Shown here in pieces: positions 35,494 through 47,680 of a stretch of 64,000 nucleotides of DNA. How positions within the stretch are numbered: the stretch's first letter is position 1; the number at the start of each line of letters is the position of its first letter. The notes beneath the pieces were generated by a model. The model did no database searches. It was not told the DNA's origin and saw nothing but the letters and a program-made list of their open reading frames with translations. This DNA is from Botryosphaeria dothidea (lineage: Eukaryota; Ascomycota; Dothideomycetes; Botryosphaeriales; Botryosphaeriaceae): contig WWBZ02000082.1 of assembly GCA_011503125.2 (NCBI GenBank), forward strand, positions 2,170,001-2,234,000, read 5' to 3'. Made by a program: the position numbers and the translations under genes.

Positions 35494-35870
35494 CCGTTTT
35501 TACGCCTTTAGGCAAAGCTCCCGCCGCCCACCCTTTGCTCTGGCCCATCCTGGAACCGCTATCGCGACTGCCTGCCGCGTCCGATATTGGCGTCGCCCGC
35601 GCATCTTCGAAAACTGCGAGGGTCAAGACATTTCCAAGCCCTGGTGCGGCGCATCAAGCACCCCAAGCAACACTCCAGAGATGCCAATGCCAGTGTGGCC
35701 GCAGACAAGACATGGCACCGCACTGACGAGGCCTCCCAGAAGAATACAGTCCCCACGCGACAGATTGCTTTGTTTCGTTCGGACGGGGCCTTCAGCCGCT
35801 GATAGTCAGGAATTGACGCCGACGCGAACGCGAACGTGGCCGCCGTGTGGGGGCTTCCGGGTGTGCTCTC

Positions 35871-35876
35871 CACGTG
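35871..35876. promoter_or_regulatory. CACGTG site, PHO84 upstream 3
   Basis: Third palindromic E-box, about 1.04 kb upstream of the PHO84 start codon. Confidence 0.45.
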
Positions 35877-37354
35877 CGACGACACGGCCATTCCAAGTGG
35901 TTGACTCGCAACTGACACCCGGCTTGCCTCCTACGCCGCCACTTCGTTAGCTGCGTCTGCTTTTTCTTTCCAGAACATCGTCCGTTGTCACACTCGTCGC
36001 CCAACCCCGGCTCTCGTACCAACCCACCAAACACTTCAGCCCAGGGCGGGCCCAACCCAATGGTTGCTGAACCCACACGGTTGCCGCCGCGCCCTGCTCA
36101 CTGATCTTCCTCTGCATGCATCGTCTTCTGCAGAAGGCCCACCCTTTCGCCTCGATCCTTGCGTCAAAGACCATGGCACCCCTACTCCCGATTGCCTTGA
36201 ACCCTTGATCTACTTTTAGCTTCCTAACCTGCACGTCACAAGCACGATCTTCCGCTTCGCAGTCTAATCCAAGATGGCGGTGCGCTTTGCAAGGCAAGCT
36301 TACCGCAAACAAAGAAAAAAGGGCAGAAAAAAAAGTTTGGAGCTGAGTCGCGACCCTTGAGAACGCCACAAGCGGCATCCTACCGCGCAACAGCGCCGCA
36401 CTTAGCACGCACATGCCTCGCATAGACACTTTCAGTGGCTTCGGATACTGCCAAATACATCATACGTGCAGTCACTAGAGTTTCAACAAGTCTCGATTTC
36501 ACTGGTGGTGGGCGCCTCTGGATCGATTATGGTGCGATGGCGAAGACTGCCACGCCAGGAATACGCGGTCACCCCTCCTCGGCTATGCCGACTGATCAGC
36601 CGCATGGCGCATGATGGCTGTAGCCCTATCGTCAATGTCATGGTCTGGGTCGGGGTGGTTGTTGGCCGATGTCCCGAATTACCGCCCACCCCTGCGTCCA
36701 ATCACGGCACTCTAAGATCATTCACCACAGCTCGAAAGGAATGCGACTCTCATCCCACATCGCTGATCTTGCCCGGCAGACTAGTAACCTGAATGTTGAG
36801 GTTCTCCTTTTTTGTTCGTTCGAGGTTGTCTAATCACGCCGTCCTCACCGGCCTTTCGAGTGGACGAAATCACCGACAGAGCTGCACATCTCGATCGTCC
36901 CGACGAAAGGACCGGTTGGTCGAAACGAGATGTTCATCCCTCACCGAAAATGTAGGTTAGGTGGCATCCTCATGCGCCGACTCGCGGTCATGGCTCGCCG
37001 TACGCGTATTCATTCCGTCGTCGGCGCAGCCGCAGTGTTCTCGGTGTAAATGCAAACTTCAGGAAGCATTGAGGCAGGCCAGTTCTTGCAGTAAGACGGC
37101 AAAACGGCCGTATGTCGTCGGCGAAACATCTTGGCGATTTGCGTGTTTTCATCCATGCACTCGAGCATCAGCGAACTGTCAGAATATGGTATTTCAACTT
37201 TGATCATGGAGATTCTACAGGGAATGGCTCAGATATCCCACCTCGAGGGTCCGTACACCCTTACGTCTCTACATGAACTCAAATACTCCTCCCAAAAAAA
37301 AAGTGAATAGAATCCAGCAACGTCGATTGCCAGCCATTCCACTTTAGCGGCCCG

Positions 37355-38020
37355 TTAGTAGGGGAACGAAGTGCTCAAGTTAGGAATGGGTACGTCCGGC
37401 GGCCAGGCGTCCTTCCACGTCGTCTCGGGCGTGTTCCGGACGATGCTGAGGAAGTAGTCGAAGCGCGAGGTGGGCAGCGGCGCCTTCGGCTGCGGTGCCC
37501 ACGCGCCCAGCGTTTTGGTGATGACCTGGCTCCACACCTCGTTGATGGGCTCGAGCACGTCGATCACCGACACCCACCCGTCGCGCCCGGTCTTGGTCGT
37601 CGTGCTGGTGATCAGCGCGAGCGTGTGCCCGTTGACCACCGGCTTGGGCCCGTCCGTCTGCCAGAACACCGTGTACACGCCGTTGTCGGGCGCGCGGCGC
37701 TGGAGGGCCGTGAAGTTTGGGTTGATGCTGGTGCCAGTGTTGTTGTTGCTGTCGTTCTTATTCCTGTTCGTGTAGATCGTCGAGAAGCCGGATAGCCGTG
37801 GCGTGGAGACCTGCGGCATTGCTGTTGCGGCGGGCAGAGTGGTTTGAGGTGAGGATTTTGGCGTCGCCATTGTGGTGGGTGTCACCATTGCGATGGGCGT
37901 CGCCCTTGCGGCGTTGATGTGGACGTTGTTGCTGCTGTCTTTGGTGAAGCCCATGGATGCACCGGAGTGAGGAAAGAGGAGCATGGCGGCCGAAGCCGAG
38001 AGAGGAATGCTGAGGCGCAT
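37355..38020 (-). CDS. Secreted protein of unknown function
   Basis: Intronless frame of 221 residues, not recognised. It starts MRLSIPLSASAAMLLFPHSG, a plausible signal peptide. A low-complexity T/P/A/M-rich stretch follows, with repeats such as TPIAMVTPTTMATP, then an asparagine-rich patch (NRNKNDSNNNT). The C-terminal 110 residues look folded (VYTVFWQTDGPKPVVNG, WVSVIDVLEPINEVWSQVI, RFDYFLSIVRN). Few cysteines are present, so it is not a typical small cysteine-rich effector. It ends in aromatic FPY. Confidence 0.6.
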   Translation of the reverse strand: MRLSIPLSASAAMLLFPHSGASMGFTKDSSNNVHINAARATPIAMVTPTTMATPKSSPQTTLPAATAMPQVSTPRLSGFSTIYTNRNKNDSNNNTGTSINPNFTALQRRAPDNGVYTVFWQTDGPKPVVNGHTLALITSTTTKTGRDGWVSVIDVLEPINEVWSQVITKTLGAWAPQPKAPLPTSRFDYFLSIVRNTPETTWKDAWPPDVPIPNLSTSFPY

Positions 38021-38458
38021 TGTGAGCAGGCGTATCCAAAGACTAGTCGTGGTCGAGGACTAGAGGGATGTCGATAGGCCTGGATCTACGATATGGAGGT
38101 CCGCGCGCCTTCTTAAGTGCTTGCTACATCGCGCAGCATCATACTTGTGACCAGCGTCGACATGTAAGGCTCCAAGCTCCACATTTGAGATCCGACCATA
38201 CCCTTTCTCTCACGGATGCACCTCTGTGGACGTACATTGCAGATCTATCCAGTCAAAAACAAGAATCACAGAGTGGCGCGAGTAGTCAAATCTTCCATAG
38301 ATTTAATGATTTTGACTACGCATAATGCCGCACGAGCATGCAACTTGAGACTGCAAAAGCCACAAAAGCGGAATTTCATACTGCACAGCTGTCGTGAGTC
38401 ACCTCTTAGCGTCCCAGGGACGGCACCAAGTGCCCTTCGCCAAACCAGGCATCTCCAA
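38021..38458. other. Intergenic spacer
   Basis: 438 bases between the start of the secreted-protein gene and the stop of CWH43 on the same strand. Nothing recognisable. Confidence 0.5.
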
Positions 38459-41400
38459 TTATGCATAGTACCTAATGAGTCAGTCAGTCTAACATGCCAA
38501 CGCAAACATACAAGAGGCCTGAAAACATACCTGGGCTCATCGAAGACATGGTACCGATGTCCCCTGACACCCTGGCCTCTAAACAGCGTCGGGAAGCGCA
38601 GACCGTACGGCACGTTGTTCTCGTGGACGAAGTCGTCCGAGCCCTCCGGCTGACCGACGACGAACTTGCCGACCTGCAACTCCGTATCCGTGATGGTGCT
38701 CCTGCTGACTCTAGCGTAGCCGACGCGCCTGAGGTGCTTGTACAGGATGTACTCGCACCAGCGGTCCCAGTCGCTGGGGTCGATGTCACGCATGCCGCTG
38801 ATATCGCTCACGTATGTGTTGTAGTTGCCCTCCTTGGGCTTGGTGACGAGGTAGCTGAGCAGGATGCTGGGTCGGGGCGACGAGCCCATGAGGTTGGCCA
38901 GGTACTCGGACTGCAGTCTGCGGTCCTCTGGGTCTTCCTCCTGACCCGAGTGGAAGACGAAGACGTCGACCAGCTCGCCATAGCAGTCGAGCGTGGCATG
39001 GATGGCAGGGGCCAGTTCGCCGACAGGTGATGGCAGCAGGTGGTGCGTCGAGTTTAAGATGGGGAATTTGGAGAGCAGCGCCGCTCCCCAGGTGTGCTTG
39101 TTGGGGCCCGGGCCATAATCCACGTACATTCCGAGGTCTTCAGCAAGGTACTGGGTCGTGTCACGGTTGCCCATGATGATGCGCTCAGTGTCGCTCTCAA
39201 GCAGACCAATGACGTCAACTTCCATCTCCTTAATCAGATCACGCATCCGGCGCTCAGATGACCACATGTCATTGTCCAGAGTGAAGTGAATGGTCCAAAT
39301 GCCGGCGGTGATGACTTTATCGTTCGCATGATACGGAGTGTAATCGTAGGATGGGAAACGAAGGTAGGCAATGGAGGCGCCAAGCAACTCAAGCCCAAGC
39401 AGCACATACAAGTAGTATGAGCGCGTCTTGCGAGCGGAGGCTGTTGCGGGCTTGCGCATCTTTGAGTAGGCCGCGTTGTTGGGTGAAGCAATAGAAGCAA
39501 AGACACCGGCACCGATGCAAAGCATTGTAGCAGTCATGACCCAGTCGGTGTGCTCGCGCATCAGGGGACCACCCGGAACAAAAGCGTAAGCCACGACCCA
39601 GACGTGGGCGAGCACCAAGATGTTGTAAATGAGGAATCCCAAGCCGAATGTAGTCGCAGGGCTGTGACGCGCTGCAGAAGAGATGAGGACTGGCGCAACG
39701 GCCATAATGTAAGCAGCCAATGCAAGAGCACCGTAGTATCCGAACCAGTTGTGGAATCCAGTCAGAACAGCCGCACCAACAGCTCCAATGCCGTAGAATG
39801 CCCAGCTTCCCGCGAGCCTCGGGTAGAAAAGTCCAATAGTCAGGCCGGCGCCCATAGCGAAGAGAGTATAGGCACCATGGGGGACCGAGAGAGGACCGCG
39901 AACCGGGTATCCTTCCCAAACCCAAAGAATCATGGTGCTGGTGTCCGAAAGCAAGGAGTGCATAGCAAAGAAAAGACCAGCAAGACCAAGCCCTGATAGT
40001 ACAGGCGATCCCTTCTGTGGGCCAGGAGCGGGAATGTCCGCAGTACTGCTTGCGGTAAACCTAGTGGAGCGGAAAATGGCAAGAATAGCCAGCGCGATGC
40101 CGAGCTTGTTCCAGCCACCGTTAGGGGCATGCATGATGGGCCAGACGGGATTATTGGTCCAGCAGGCGAACTTGGCAATGCTCGAGGTAAGTAGACCAAG
40201 CGTGAAGGCTGAAATGCGGGCTTCCAGGCGATGAGGCTGAGAACGCTCAGCGTAGAAAGTAGCCGCCCACCCAAGGCAGGACATCCACAGACCGAATCCA
40301 ACGGCGAAGAGACGCTTGTCTGGGGCCGTGACGAGGTAGGACAGGAGCCCAGAGAGGGAAGCGAGATGGACGACACGGAGGTTCCGAATGACCAAGTTAC
40401 GAAGAGATCGAATTCCGAGCAGGGACGGGGAGACCGTGCACATGACCATGACTTCGTAGCCGGAAATACCCATGTACCACAGGGGAAAGTCTGTCAAAGT
40501 TAGAAATGCATCATACATAGGCGACTGCTAGGATCTTACACCAAACGCAGAGACCGAGAGAAGTGAGCATGGTCCAGAACACGAACTACGCAAAAGTTAG
40601 GGAGACACTTCAGCCCAGGGAGCATCGCAAACCTACGCCATTGTAGATATCTGCAGCAGCATCGAAGAAAGCAGGCCAGGAGAAACCTGCGGCATAGAGG
40701 TCTGCAATCTCGCGGTTTTTCCTGTGTCACTTAGCTGTGTGAACTTGGTGAAGAGTTGGGAGAAACATACTCCTTCTCTACAATGCGCTCGGCTTGAGAG
40801 TTTCTGCAGATCAAGAACATATCAGAACTGGACTTTAAATGGCCTATTTCTTCCTGCCTAGAAGCTATCTACTTCGGAAGCCAAGAAACGTACCCTCTAC
40901 TGACACCTCTGATGTCCCTGACGACAATCTCGAAGCCAGAAAAGTCAAACACCGTGACCGCGTCAAATGCAACATCAAGAAGGACGAGCGTCCACTCAAA
41001 GAATGCATAGATGGTGTAGGCTATACTTCGGTATCAGCAATTGTATGGCCGATAGAGTAGAGCTCAACTTACCTCCCGGAACCTTGTGGACCTTGTGCTG
41101 GATGAAGAAGTACACCAACGGTACGATTGTTCCGAAGAAACTAGTTGCAAAGATCTTGCGGTATTTGATGGCCTTTACGTTAGACGGGCTCAGAACGTAG
41201 CAGCCATAGGTCCACGGAATGGTAGCGACCAGGTAAGAAATCATGAAGATGTCGTGCCAGTCATGGTCGTCGGTGGAAGTAATGTAGGTCCAACCACCGC
41301 AGGTCAGGGTGCGAAAGATGCCAACGCCGGCGATAAACTTGGGTAGAGTCGCGTTCGGCCTTGCGGTGAGAATGTACCACAGTGCAACAAGCGCGAATCT

Positions 41401-41891
41401 TGGGCCTATTAACGCGCCTTAGCACCCCTTCCGACATATCCGTTATCCTATTTTCATACCAGCAGTCAAGGCAATGAAAACCTGGAAAACACTGCGCTCA
41501 GGGTAGCGGTCACCAATGGTCGCTGACACGGATGGGAACCATTCTTGCGGATATCCGTAGTGTTCGTTTTGCACGATTTTTTGGTAATGAAGAGACCTAG
41601 ACGGCACCAATCAGCTTGTATATGTTTGACCGGGAAATGGGCCTTACACTCCGACAAGGAGAGCTCCCAGAAAGGCCGCTATTTGTCTGGTCAGAGGTGG
41701 ATCGTGTATACTGTGTTGTAGAGGCTCTCGCAGGCATACCATAGGCGACCACAGTGTGTGTATACGAAACCCATTTGCCATTGAACTGCACGCAAGAGAA
41801 GATCAGCAAATGCGACGCGCTCTGAGGGATCAATGGAGAGGCGGCGGGAGCTTACGGCTGCGACGGTGTCGCCATCCTTGTACTTCGCCAT
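38459..41891 (-). CDS. CWH43: GPI-anchor lipid remodelling protein, Cwh43 homologue
   Basis: Multi-pass endoplasmic reticulum protein; in yeast Cwh43 replaces the diacylglycerol of GPI anchors with ceramide. Eleven exons: 41891-41856, 41785-41740, 41678-41648, 41596-41460, 41405-41073, 41020-40894, 40803-40771, 40721-40637, 40585-40540, 40490-38531 and 38471-38459 (948 residues; yeast Cwh43 is 953). The N-terminal part is Frag1/DRAM/Sfk1-like with several helices ([35 protein letters not shown]). The centre has many helices. The C-terminus is an endonuclease/exonuclease/phosphatase-like domain: [42 protein letters not shown]. The last exon is only 13 bases and completes the conserved end DEPRYYA. 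The close length match with yeast supports the model. Confidence 0.93.
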
Positions 41892-42314
41892 AGCTTCTTA
41901 ACAACTGGCCATCCGACGACGGAGACGAAGGGAAAGAGCGAAGGAGATGCAAAAGAGTGTGGAGAACAGAATCGTGGGAGTCCGTCGGTGGCCGAATGCA
42001 AGTGCAACGGCCGTAGGAGGTAAGAGTGTGGAGAAGTCTCCTGATGGAGGGATGGTGATGGAGGTGCAGGGCGAGGCGGCGCTGGTGCTCTTCGGACAAC
42101 GCGGGAGTCGGCCAGCGCGCCCGCCCGCCAAGCAAGCCAGGGTCCGCGTCTGCATGTGCTGCACTTCCGCCCCGGCCAAAAAAAGTTCAACGCCGCCCAG
42201 CTACACCATCCGCGACTGATTTCCCCGCCAACACCAAGCCGACCGGGCGTGTTTCTGCTGCGCACTACCTCACATCACCCTTGACTCGCCCGGCAAGAAA
42301 GGAAAGCACGCAAC
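41892..42314. other. Divergent promoter region, CWH43 / UTP6
   Basis: 423 bases between two divergent housekeeping genes. No gene inside. Confidence 0.5.
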
Positions 42315-43697
42315 ATGGCCGGCGCCGACAAAGCGCGCTTTTACCTCGAACAGTCCGTTCCCGAGCTGCGAGAGCTCGAGCGGAAGGAGTTATTCTCCAG
42401 GGTAGGTGCGCTCTGCTCTTCGAGTAGTTTGACATGCTCATGCTGACGAATCCAGGATGAAATCACTGCCATTGCCAAGAAGAGGAGCGAATTCGAGCAC
42501 ATTCTTAACGGTCGCGGAACCTCGTCTCCCTCAGACTATGCGCGCTACGCCGAATACGAAATGAACCTGGAGTCGCTGCGGAAGAAGAGGGCTAAGCGCA
42601 TGGGAGTCAAGGCGGGCGGCCATAGTGGGCAGCGCCGCGTCATGTTCATCCTTGACCGCGCCACGAGAAAGTTTCATGGCGATCTCGCTCTCTGGTTCCA
42701 ATACCTTACCTACCTACGCTCGCAAAAATCGACAGGCAAGAAGTTGAAGGAGGTTTTGACATCAGTGCTTCGCATGCATCCGACGAAACCAGATCTTTGG
42801 GTGTGGGGTGCCCGCACCGCCCTGGATGTGGATGCCGACATGACTAGCGCGAGAGGATACATGCAGCGCGGGCTGAGGTTTTGCAAGAATTCGAGGCAGC
42901 TATGGCTGGAGTATGCGAAGCTGGAGATGCTCTATGTCGCCAAGATTGCGGCCAGAAGGCAAATTTTGGGACTGGATCAGGAACGAAAGAAGAAAGAAGT
43001 GGCAGACGATCCAGACGCGGACATGATTGCTCTTCCGGATGTCACAGCAGAAGACATCAATCCCAGCCTGGCCAAGGACGACGGCGTGGATGAGATAGCG
43101 CTGCAGAACCTCGCCAACACGCCTGTGCTCCAGGGTGCCATCCCGCGCGCTATCTTTGACGAAGCCATGAAGCAGTTCCAGAACGATCCCAAATTGGCCG
43201 AACAGTTCTTCGATATGTTCGCTGAGTTTGACCGGACGCCATGCACAAACAGTCTGCTGCAGTACATCGTTGATACTCTTAACAAGAGAAACCCGACAGC
43301 TGTCTCAACCCAAATCTGCAACTTTAGGCTGCCTGTATTTGGCCTTGAGCCGACTTCCCCAGAGTTCCCGAGTGCCGTTGGAAAATCTCTCCAGAGCATC
43401 AGAACATCCCTACAACAATCACCGCTTACAAAGCATCAGTTGGCGGAGAAAGCTATCATGTGGCTTGTGCCCATTCTCCGCCAGGAGGAGTTGGACGACG
43501 CTTTGCGGAAGGTCTTGTCTGCTTCTCTTCGCCAACATATCCGCGCACTACAGAACGAGGAGCAGTTTGCAAATATCGTTTCTGCGTTGCAGCAAGCAAA
43601 GCATACAGACGATTTGCGCATACTCTTCGAATACTGGGCCAAGCAGTGGCCTGGCAGCGACCGCCTGCTTCAAGCGCAGGCAGCGATGGAGGTTTGA
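42315..43697 (+). CDS. UTP6: U3 snoRNP protein, Utp6 homologue
   Basis: Nucleolar component of the small-subunit processome (UTP-B subcomplex) needed for 18S rRNA maturation. Exons 42315-42401 and 42456-43697, 442 residues; yeast Utp6 is 440. The N-terminus is the conserved Utp6 block (DKARFYLEQSVPELRELERK, then FEHILNGRGTSSPSDYARY). HAT-type helical repeats follow (LWFQYLTYLRSQ, LWVWGARTALDVD, LWLEYAKLEMLYV). The C-terminal half also has paired helices, ending in a HAT-like LFEYWAKQWPGSDRLLQAQ. It is convergent with the ICT1-like gene; the two stops are 93 bases apart. Confidence 0.93.
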
Positions 43698-43790
43698 GCC
43701 AGACAATTCTGGTTTTCTTCACGGAATATTCACGCCACACTCTGAGGATTCCAGCAGCCAGACACTTTTTTGGGGAAGAAGACAGATACC

Positions 43791-44535
43791 TTAGTAATCC
43801 GGGCTTCCTCCCTTCCTCGCACTCTTTTTGCTGCTGTTGAACTTCTTCGTCTTGAGTCTAGCTTCGTTGCTAGCTTTTTCTCTGGATGGGATGTAAGTCT
43901 TCGTATTGATGAAGAGGTTCAGAGGGCACTCACAGTTTCCGGACTCGCTCCTTCTGCTCTTCTGAGGTCTCGCCGGGCACAGCACTCGTGCCAGCGTCGA
44001 CAATCAGTTGATGGAGTTTCCGGAAGCAGGCGTGGACGTTGTCAGTCTGCTTTCTGCTGTCGTCGGATTGGATGACAAGCGCATTGGAGTTAGCGGCGTA
44101 GTAGCGCGAGGAGCGCATCTCCTGGTGGAGAAGGGCTGGTAAAAGTGGTAGCAGGGCGTCAAGGGGAACGCGCAGGGTGGCCTTGGAGCTGACTCTGAAC
44201 GGGCGTCAGTAGTTGCCTAGATAGGAAAAGCCGAGAAGGCAATACTTGTTCACGTTTTGGCCGCCGGGTCCCGAGGATCTGCTGAATGAGACATCGCATA
44301 TGTTTTTGGGAATGGTCTCCGGATCGAGGTTCTGCAGCCATTTTCGGGCAGCGGCCAGGTCCTCCTCAGACGCTGCGGCAGGCTGACGGCGCGATGCCAG
44401 CGGACGGGCGTGCAGAGTCGGCAGGACAGGCAGGGCTGGTGCGGGTGCGGGCCGCAGGGCACGCGCATTGGCGTGACGGGGCGCCAGACGGCGGCGCAGG
44501 AGGCGTAGCGCGGGGCCGGTGACGTGGAGGGCCAT
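43791..44535 (-). CDS. Mitochondrial peptidyl-tRNA hydrolase, ICT1-like (RF-1 domain)
   Basis: Stalled-ribosome rescue factor of the ICT1/Pth4 type, lacking a codon-recognition domain and acting on mitochondrial ribosomes. Exons 44535-44246, 44194-43934 and 43881-43791 (213 residues, family usual size). The N-terminus is arginine/alanine-rich with almost no acidic residues over the first 50, a good mitochondrial targeting peptide. The catalytic GGQ lies in SRSSGPGGQNVNK at the end of exon 1. The C-terminal tail is basic (KTKKFNSSKKSARKGG), as required in this family to sit in the ribosomal mRNA channel. The splice joins are all in phase. Confidence 0.9.
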
Positions 44536-45029
44536 GGTCTGGCAGGGTCAGAGGGAAACGCGATGGAGCGATTGCTGGGGGAGTTTGGCCTTGGGTGCTG
44601 CGCTGGTTGCGACCGGCTTGGCTTGCTCTCTCAGAATAGCGCGTGCGCGTGTTCGCCGCCGCGGCCCGAGCAGGCCCGATCTCGCTTTTCTGCTGTCGAA
44701 CCCTCCCCACTACTCCGTAGCCTCACTCTCCCACTGCTACTGCTGCTGTCACCGTCGTCGTCGTCGCCGCTGCTGCTCAGCCCACCCTCTCCCCAACGGC
44801 CGCCCGCCGCAACAGACCCCGCCCCAGTGCCCCCCGGCCTCTGCCTCAGCGTCGTGCCCCCAGCCTTGCGTCTGACCATAGCGCCGCCAGTGTTGCCGTC
44901 CGTCTGGCTGCTCTGCCCGCCTTCTCGCCCGTCTGCAGCCAGCTCGCACGCCGCTCTCCACGTATGCTTTGAGTTGAAGCGTGGCCTGCATCCCCTCCGC
45001 GGCTGCCCGCTAAGCGTAGCTCTGTCTAG
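44536..45029. other. Divergent promoter region, ICT1-like / NAB3-like
   Basis: 494 bases, strongly pyrimidine-rich on the plus strand, with GTC/CTG-type trinucleotide patches at about 44750-44780. No gene seen. Confidence 0.5.
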
Positions 45030-47680
45030 ATGACGACCAGAAGCCCGCCAGTAGAGCCTGAGGAATTCCGCGGCCAGACATTGACGCCCGTCTCACCGAA
45101 GCCCATTCACTACCCTGCGCCCGCCAACATTCCCGTGCTTGAGAAGCAGATGGATCCCGTCTTCAATGACACAGCAACCCATTATCCGCCCGATGACGCC
45201 CAGCAAGACAAGCAGAGCACCCACTCGTCGGCCGACTCGCTGTATGCCGACCAGCCGCAGCAGGAGCAGCCGCGCGATCCGCCACCGCAGCAGGACGACG
45301 AGTACGCGCGGTCGCTGGCGTTTGAGGATGGAGAGGGCGCGGATAATCAGGATACCTCAAAAATCCAGAACTTCGCAAATTCGAGCTCCGTCCCCGCTGA
45401 TGCGCCCAGTGACGCTGCCCAGCCGCCCTACGCCTCCAGCCAGCCCTATGCACCGCCCAACGGCAATGACGGCGGCGTTGACTTCCAGGCCCTGCTGGAC
45501 AACCTAGCCAATGCCTCCATTCCTGCCGACCAGAATGCTCAGCAGCAAGCCAACCCATCCCACGTGCCTGCTCCGCCCGTTCAGACGTCTGCGCTGCCCG
45601 GCAATCCCAACCTCCCTCCTCGCCCTCCGCCTCAAGAGAAGCCTGCCACGCATCCCAACTACACGCCCGGAGATGACATTCGCTCCTACCACCCACACAG
45701 CCAGAAGAATCCCGCCGCCTCCTACCGCGCCCAGCCCGGTCTGCCGCCCTTGATGACCCAGGGTCAAGCGCCGGGTACCGCCGGCGCGGCCCTTCCCCAG
45801 GCTGCATACCAGCAAACCCCTGTCTCGGCAATGTCGCAGCGCACTGCCAGCCCAGCAACCCCCAGCTACCGCCAGCGCGACTCGATCGATCGTCGCTCCG
45901 ACCGTGACCAGGTCGATGACAGCGACGTGCCATGGGGTCCTGACGTGCAGAAGCTGTACGACGAATTCCTGCAGGATGAACGAGTGTACGTGACCGAAGG
46001 CCAGTGGGATAAGTTCCCGCCCAACTCGCGCCTGTTTATTGGTGGGTTTTCCAGACCAGCAGTGAAGGATGGTGCAAGACCTGACCGCGCAGGCAACCTA
46101 CCAACCGAGAAAGTGACCAAGCGCGACCTCTTCCACATCTTCCACCGCCATGGAAAGCTCGCCCAGATTTCCATCAAGCAGGCCTATGGCTTTGTTCAGT
46201 TTTTGGATGCCGGCGCTTGCCTGCGGGCCCTCCAGTCGGAGCAGGGACAGGTCGTGCGGGGAAGGAAGATGCGTAAGTCGTTTCTGCATTTCCCATACTT
46301 GATGATGCTGACTTGAGAGAAAGATTTGGAAATATCCAAGCCGCAGAGAAATACCCGGAACGCAGACAATCAGGGTCAACGCAACGAGCGTAATGGTGCT
46401 CGGCGCAGGTCCCGCTCCCCTGACTACACTCGAGGCAGCACAAGCGGTGCGCCGCGGAATGTGGACAGGTATACCGGACCCAGCAGTGCATCACCCCGCA
46501 GAGATGAGTTCCGCCGTAGCAGAGACGACTACCGGCCAGGAAGATCACCCTCACCTCGTGGCTACCGCCGTAGCGGCCGTGACCGAAGTAGGGATCGTTA
46601 CGACGGACGTAGAAGAAGCCGATCAAGGTCCCCTTACAGTCGTGGTGGCAGATACAGGAGCCCATCCCCCCGCCGTGACCCTGATGACGATTTGACGCTC
46701 CCTCGCAGACATCCTCGTGATGTTCCGGATGTGCAGATACTTGTCCTGGAGCCCGGAGAAGTGGACAGGACTTTCATAGCTTGGGTTGAGCGAAGCTTTC
46801 AAGATGTGGGAGTGCGCGCGGACGTCCTTCTCCTCAGTCCCCGCTTGGACGAAGGAGCAGTAGTTCGTCGTCAGATTCTCGAAGGTGTTCATGCGGTTTC
46901 GCGCATTACCCGTGCCAGTCAGCAAACCGGAAAGATCCCATTGCAGGTCTTTAACCGGAGCGCTGGCCAGTCCAATGTCACTTTCGAAGGTGAGCATAAA
47001 CTATCCTAATATTGAAATGACTGCTAACTGATTTGCCAGAATATGACAATCTGGATGTACCCGTATGCGCACAGCTTATCCGCCGCGCCAAGGAACAAAT
47101 TATGGCACCTGCTACGCCCTCCTTTCCCACCACTTATGGCATTCCTCCTGCACAATACGGTATGCCGCCGGTCATCCCGCCTACAGCGCCCTATGGACTT
47201 CCTCAACAAACTGCCTCCGCCGCTGCTCCCGGAGCTGCACCCAACCTCTCCAGCCTCATCAGCAATCTCGACTCCAATGGTCTTCAGAAATTGCTAGCAG
47301 GCATCCAGCACCAACAGCCTACTGCTTCTCACCAACCAGCACCAGCAGTTCTTACTCCAGGCTCTACCGGTATGACCCCAGATCTGGCTCGCCTGCTGAG
47401 TGGTGCCGCTTCAGCACCCCAAGGACCACCGCCAGCCGCGGCTGCGCACCAGCCTCCCGCAGCTTACCCACCGCAACAGCCATGGCAGCAGCCGGGACAT
47501 CCCAACGCCACCAACCCTTACGCTGCACTGCAGGGCAATCCAGCCCTGGCAGGATTGATGTCTCAACAGCACGGGCAGCAGCAACAAGGTCACCACCCAC
47601 AACAGCAGCCCGGCGCGGCACCGCCACCTGCCGGGGACATGCAAGAGATCATGGCGCAATTGGCTAAGTACAGACGCTAA
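45030..47680 (+). CDS. NAB3: RNA-binding protein, Nab3-like
   Basis: Nuclear RNA-binding protein related to Nab3, which in yeast works with Nrd1 and Sen1 in termination of non-coding transcription. Exons 45030-46272, 46324-46989 and 47040-47680 (849 residues). About 330 residues of acidic/proline/glutamine-rich sequence precede one RRM: RLFIGG (RNP2) and QAYGFVQF (RNP1). Between them is an inserted loop rich in charged residues, before DLFHIFHRHGKLAQI. An RS-rich tract follows (RRRSRSRSPYSRGG), then a conserved segment (VQILVLEPGEVDRTFIAWV) that resembles an anticodon-binding-like fold seen in this group, and a P/Q-rich tail ending MQEIMAQLAKYRR. The Nab3 name is by overall layout; function is inferred. 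Confidence 0.82.

Larger units (their letters stand above)
34828..37354. other. PHO84 upstream region
   Basis: 2.5 kb between the PHO84 start and the stop of the next minus-strand gene. No coding segment is convincing. The proximal 1.05 kb holds three CACGTG palindromes. Confidence 0.5.

Noticed and set aside
35153..35950. Long plus-strand open frame upstream of PHO84
   Set aside because: No recognisable motif, arginine/proline-rich shadow-like composition, and it spans the probable PHO84 promoter.
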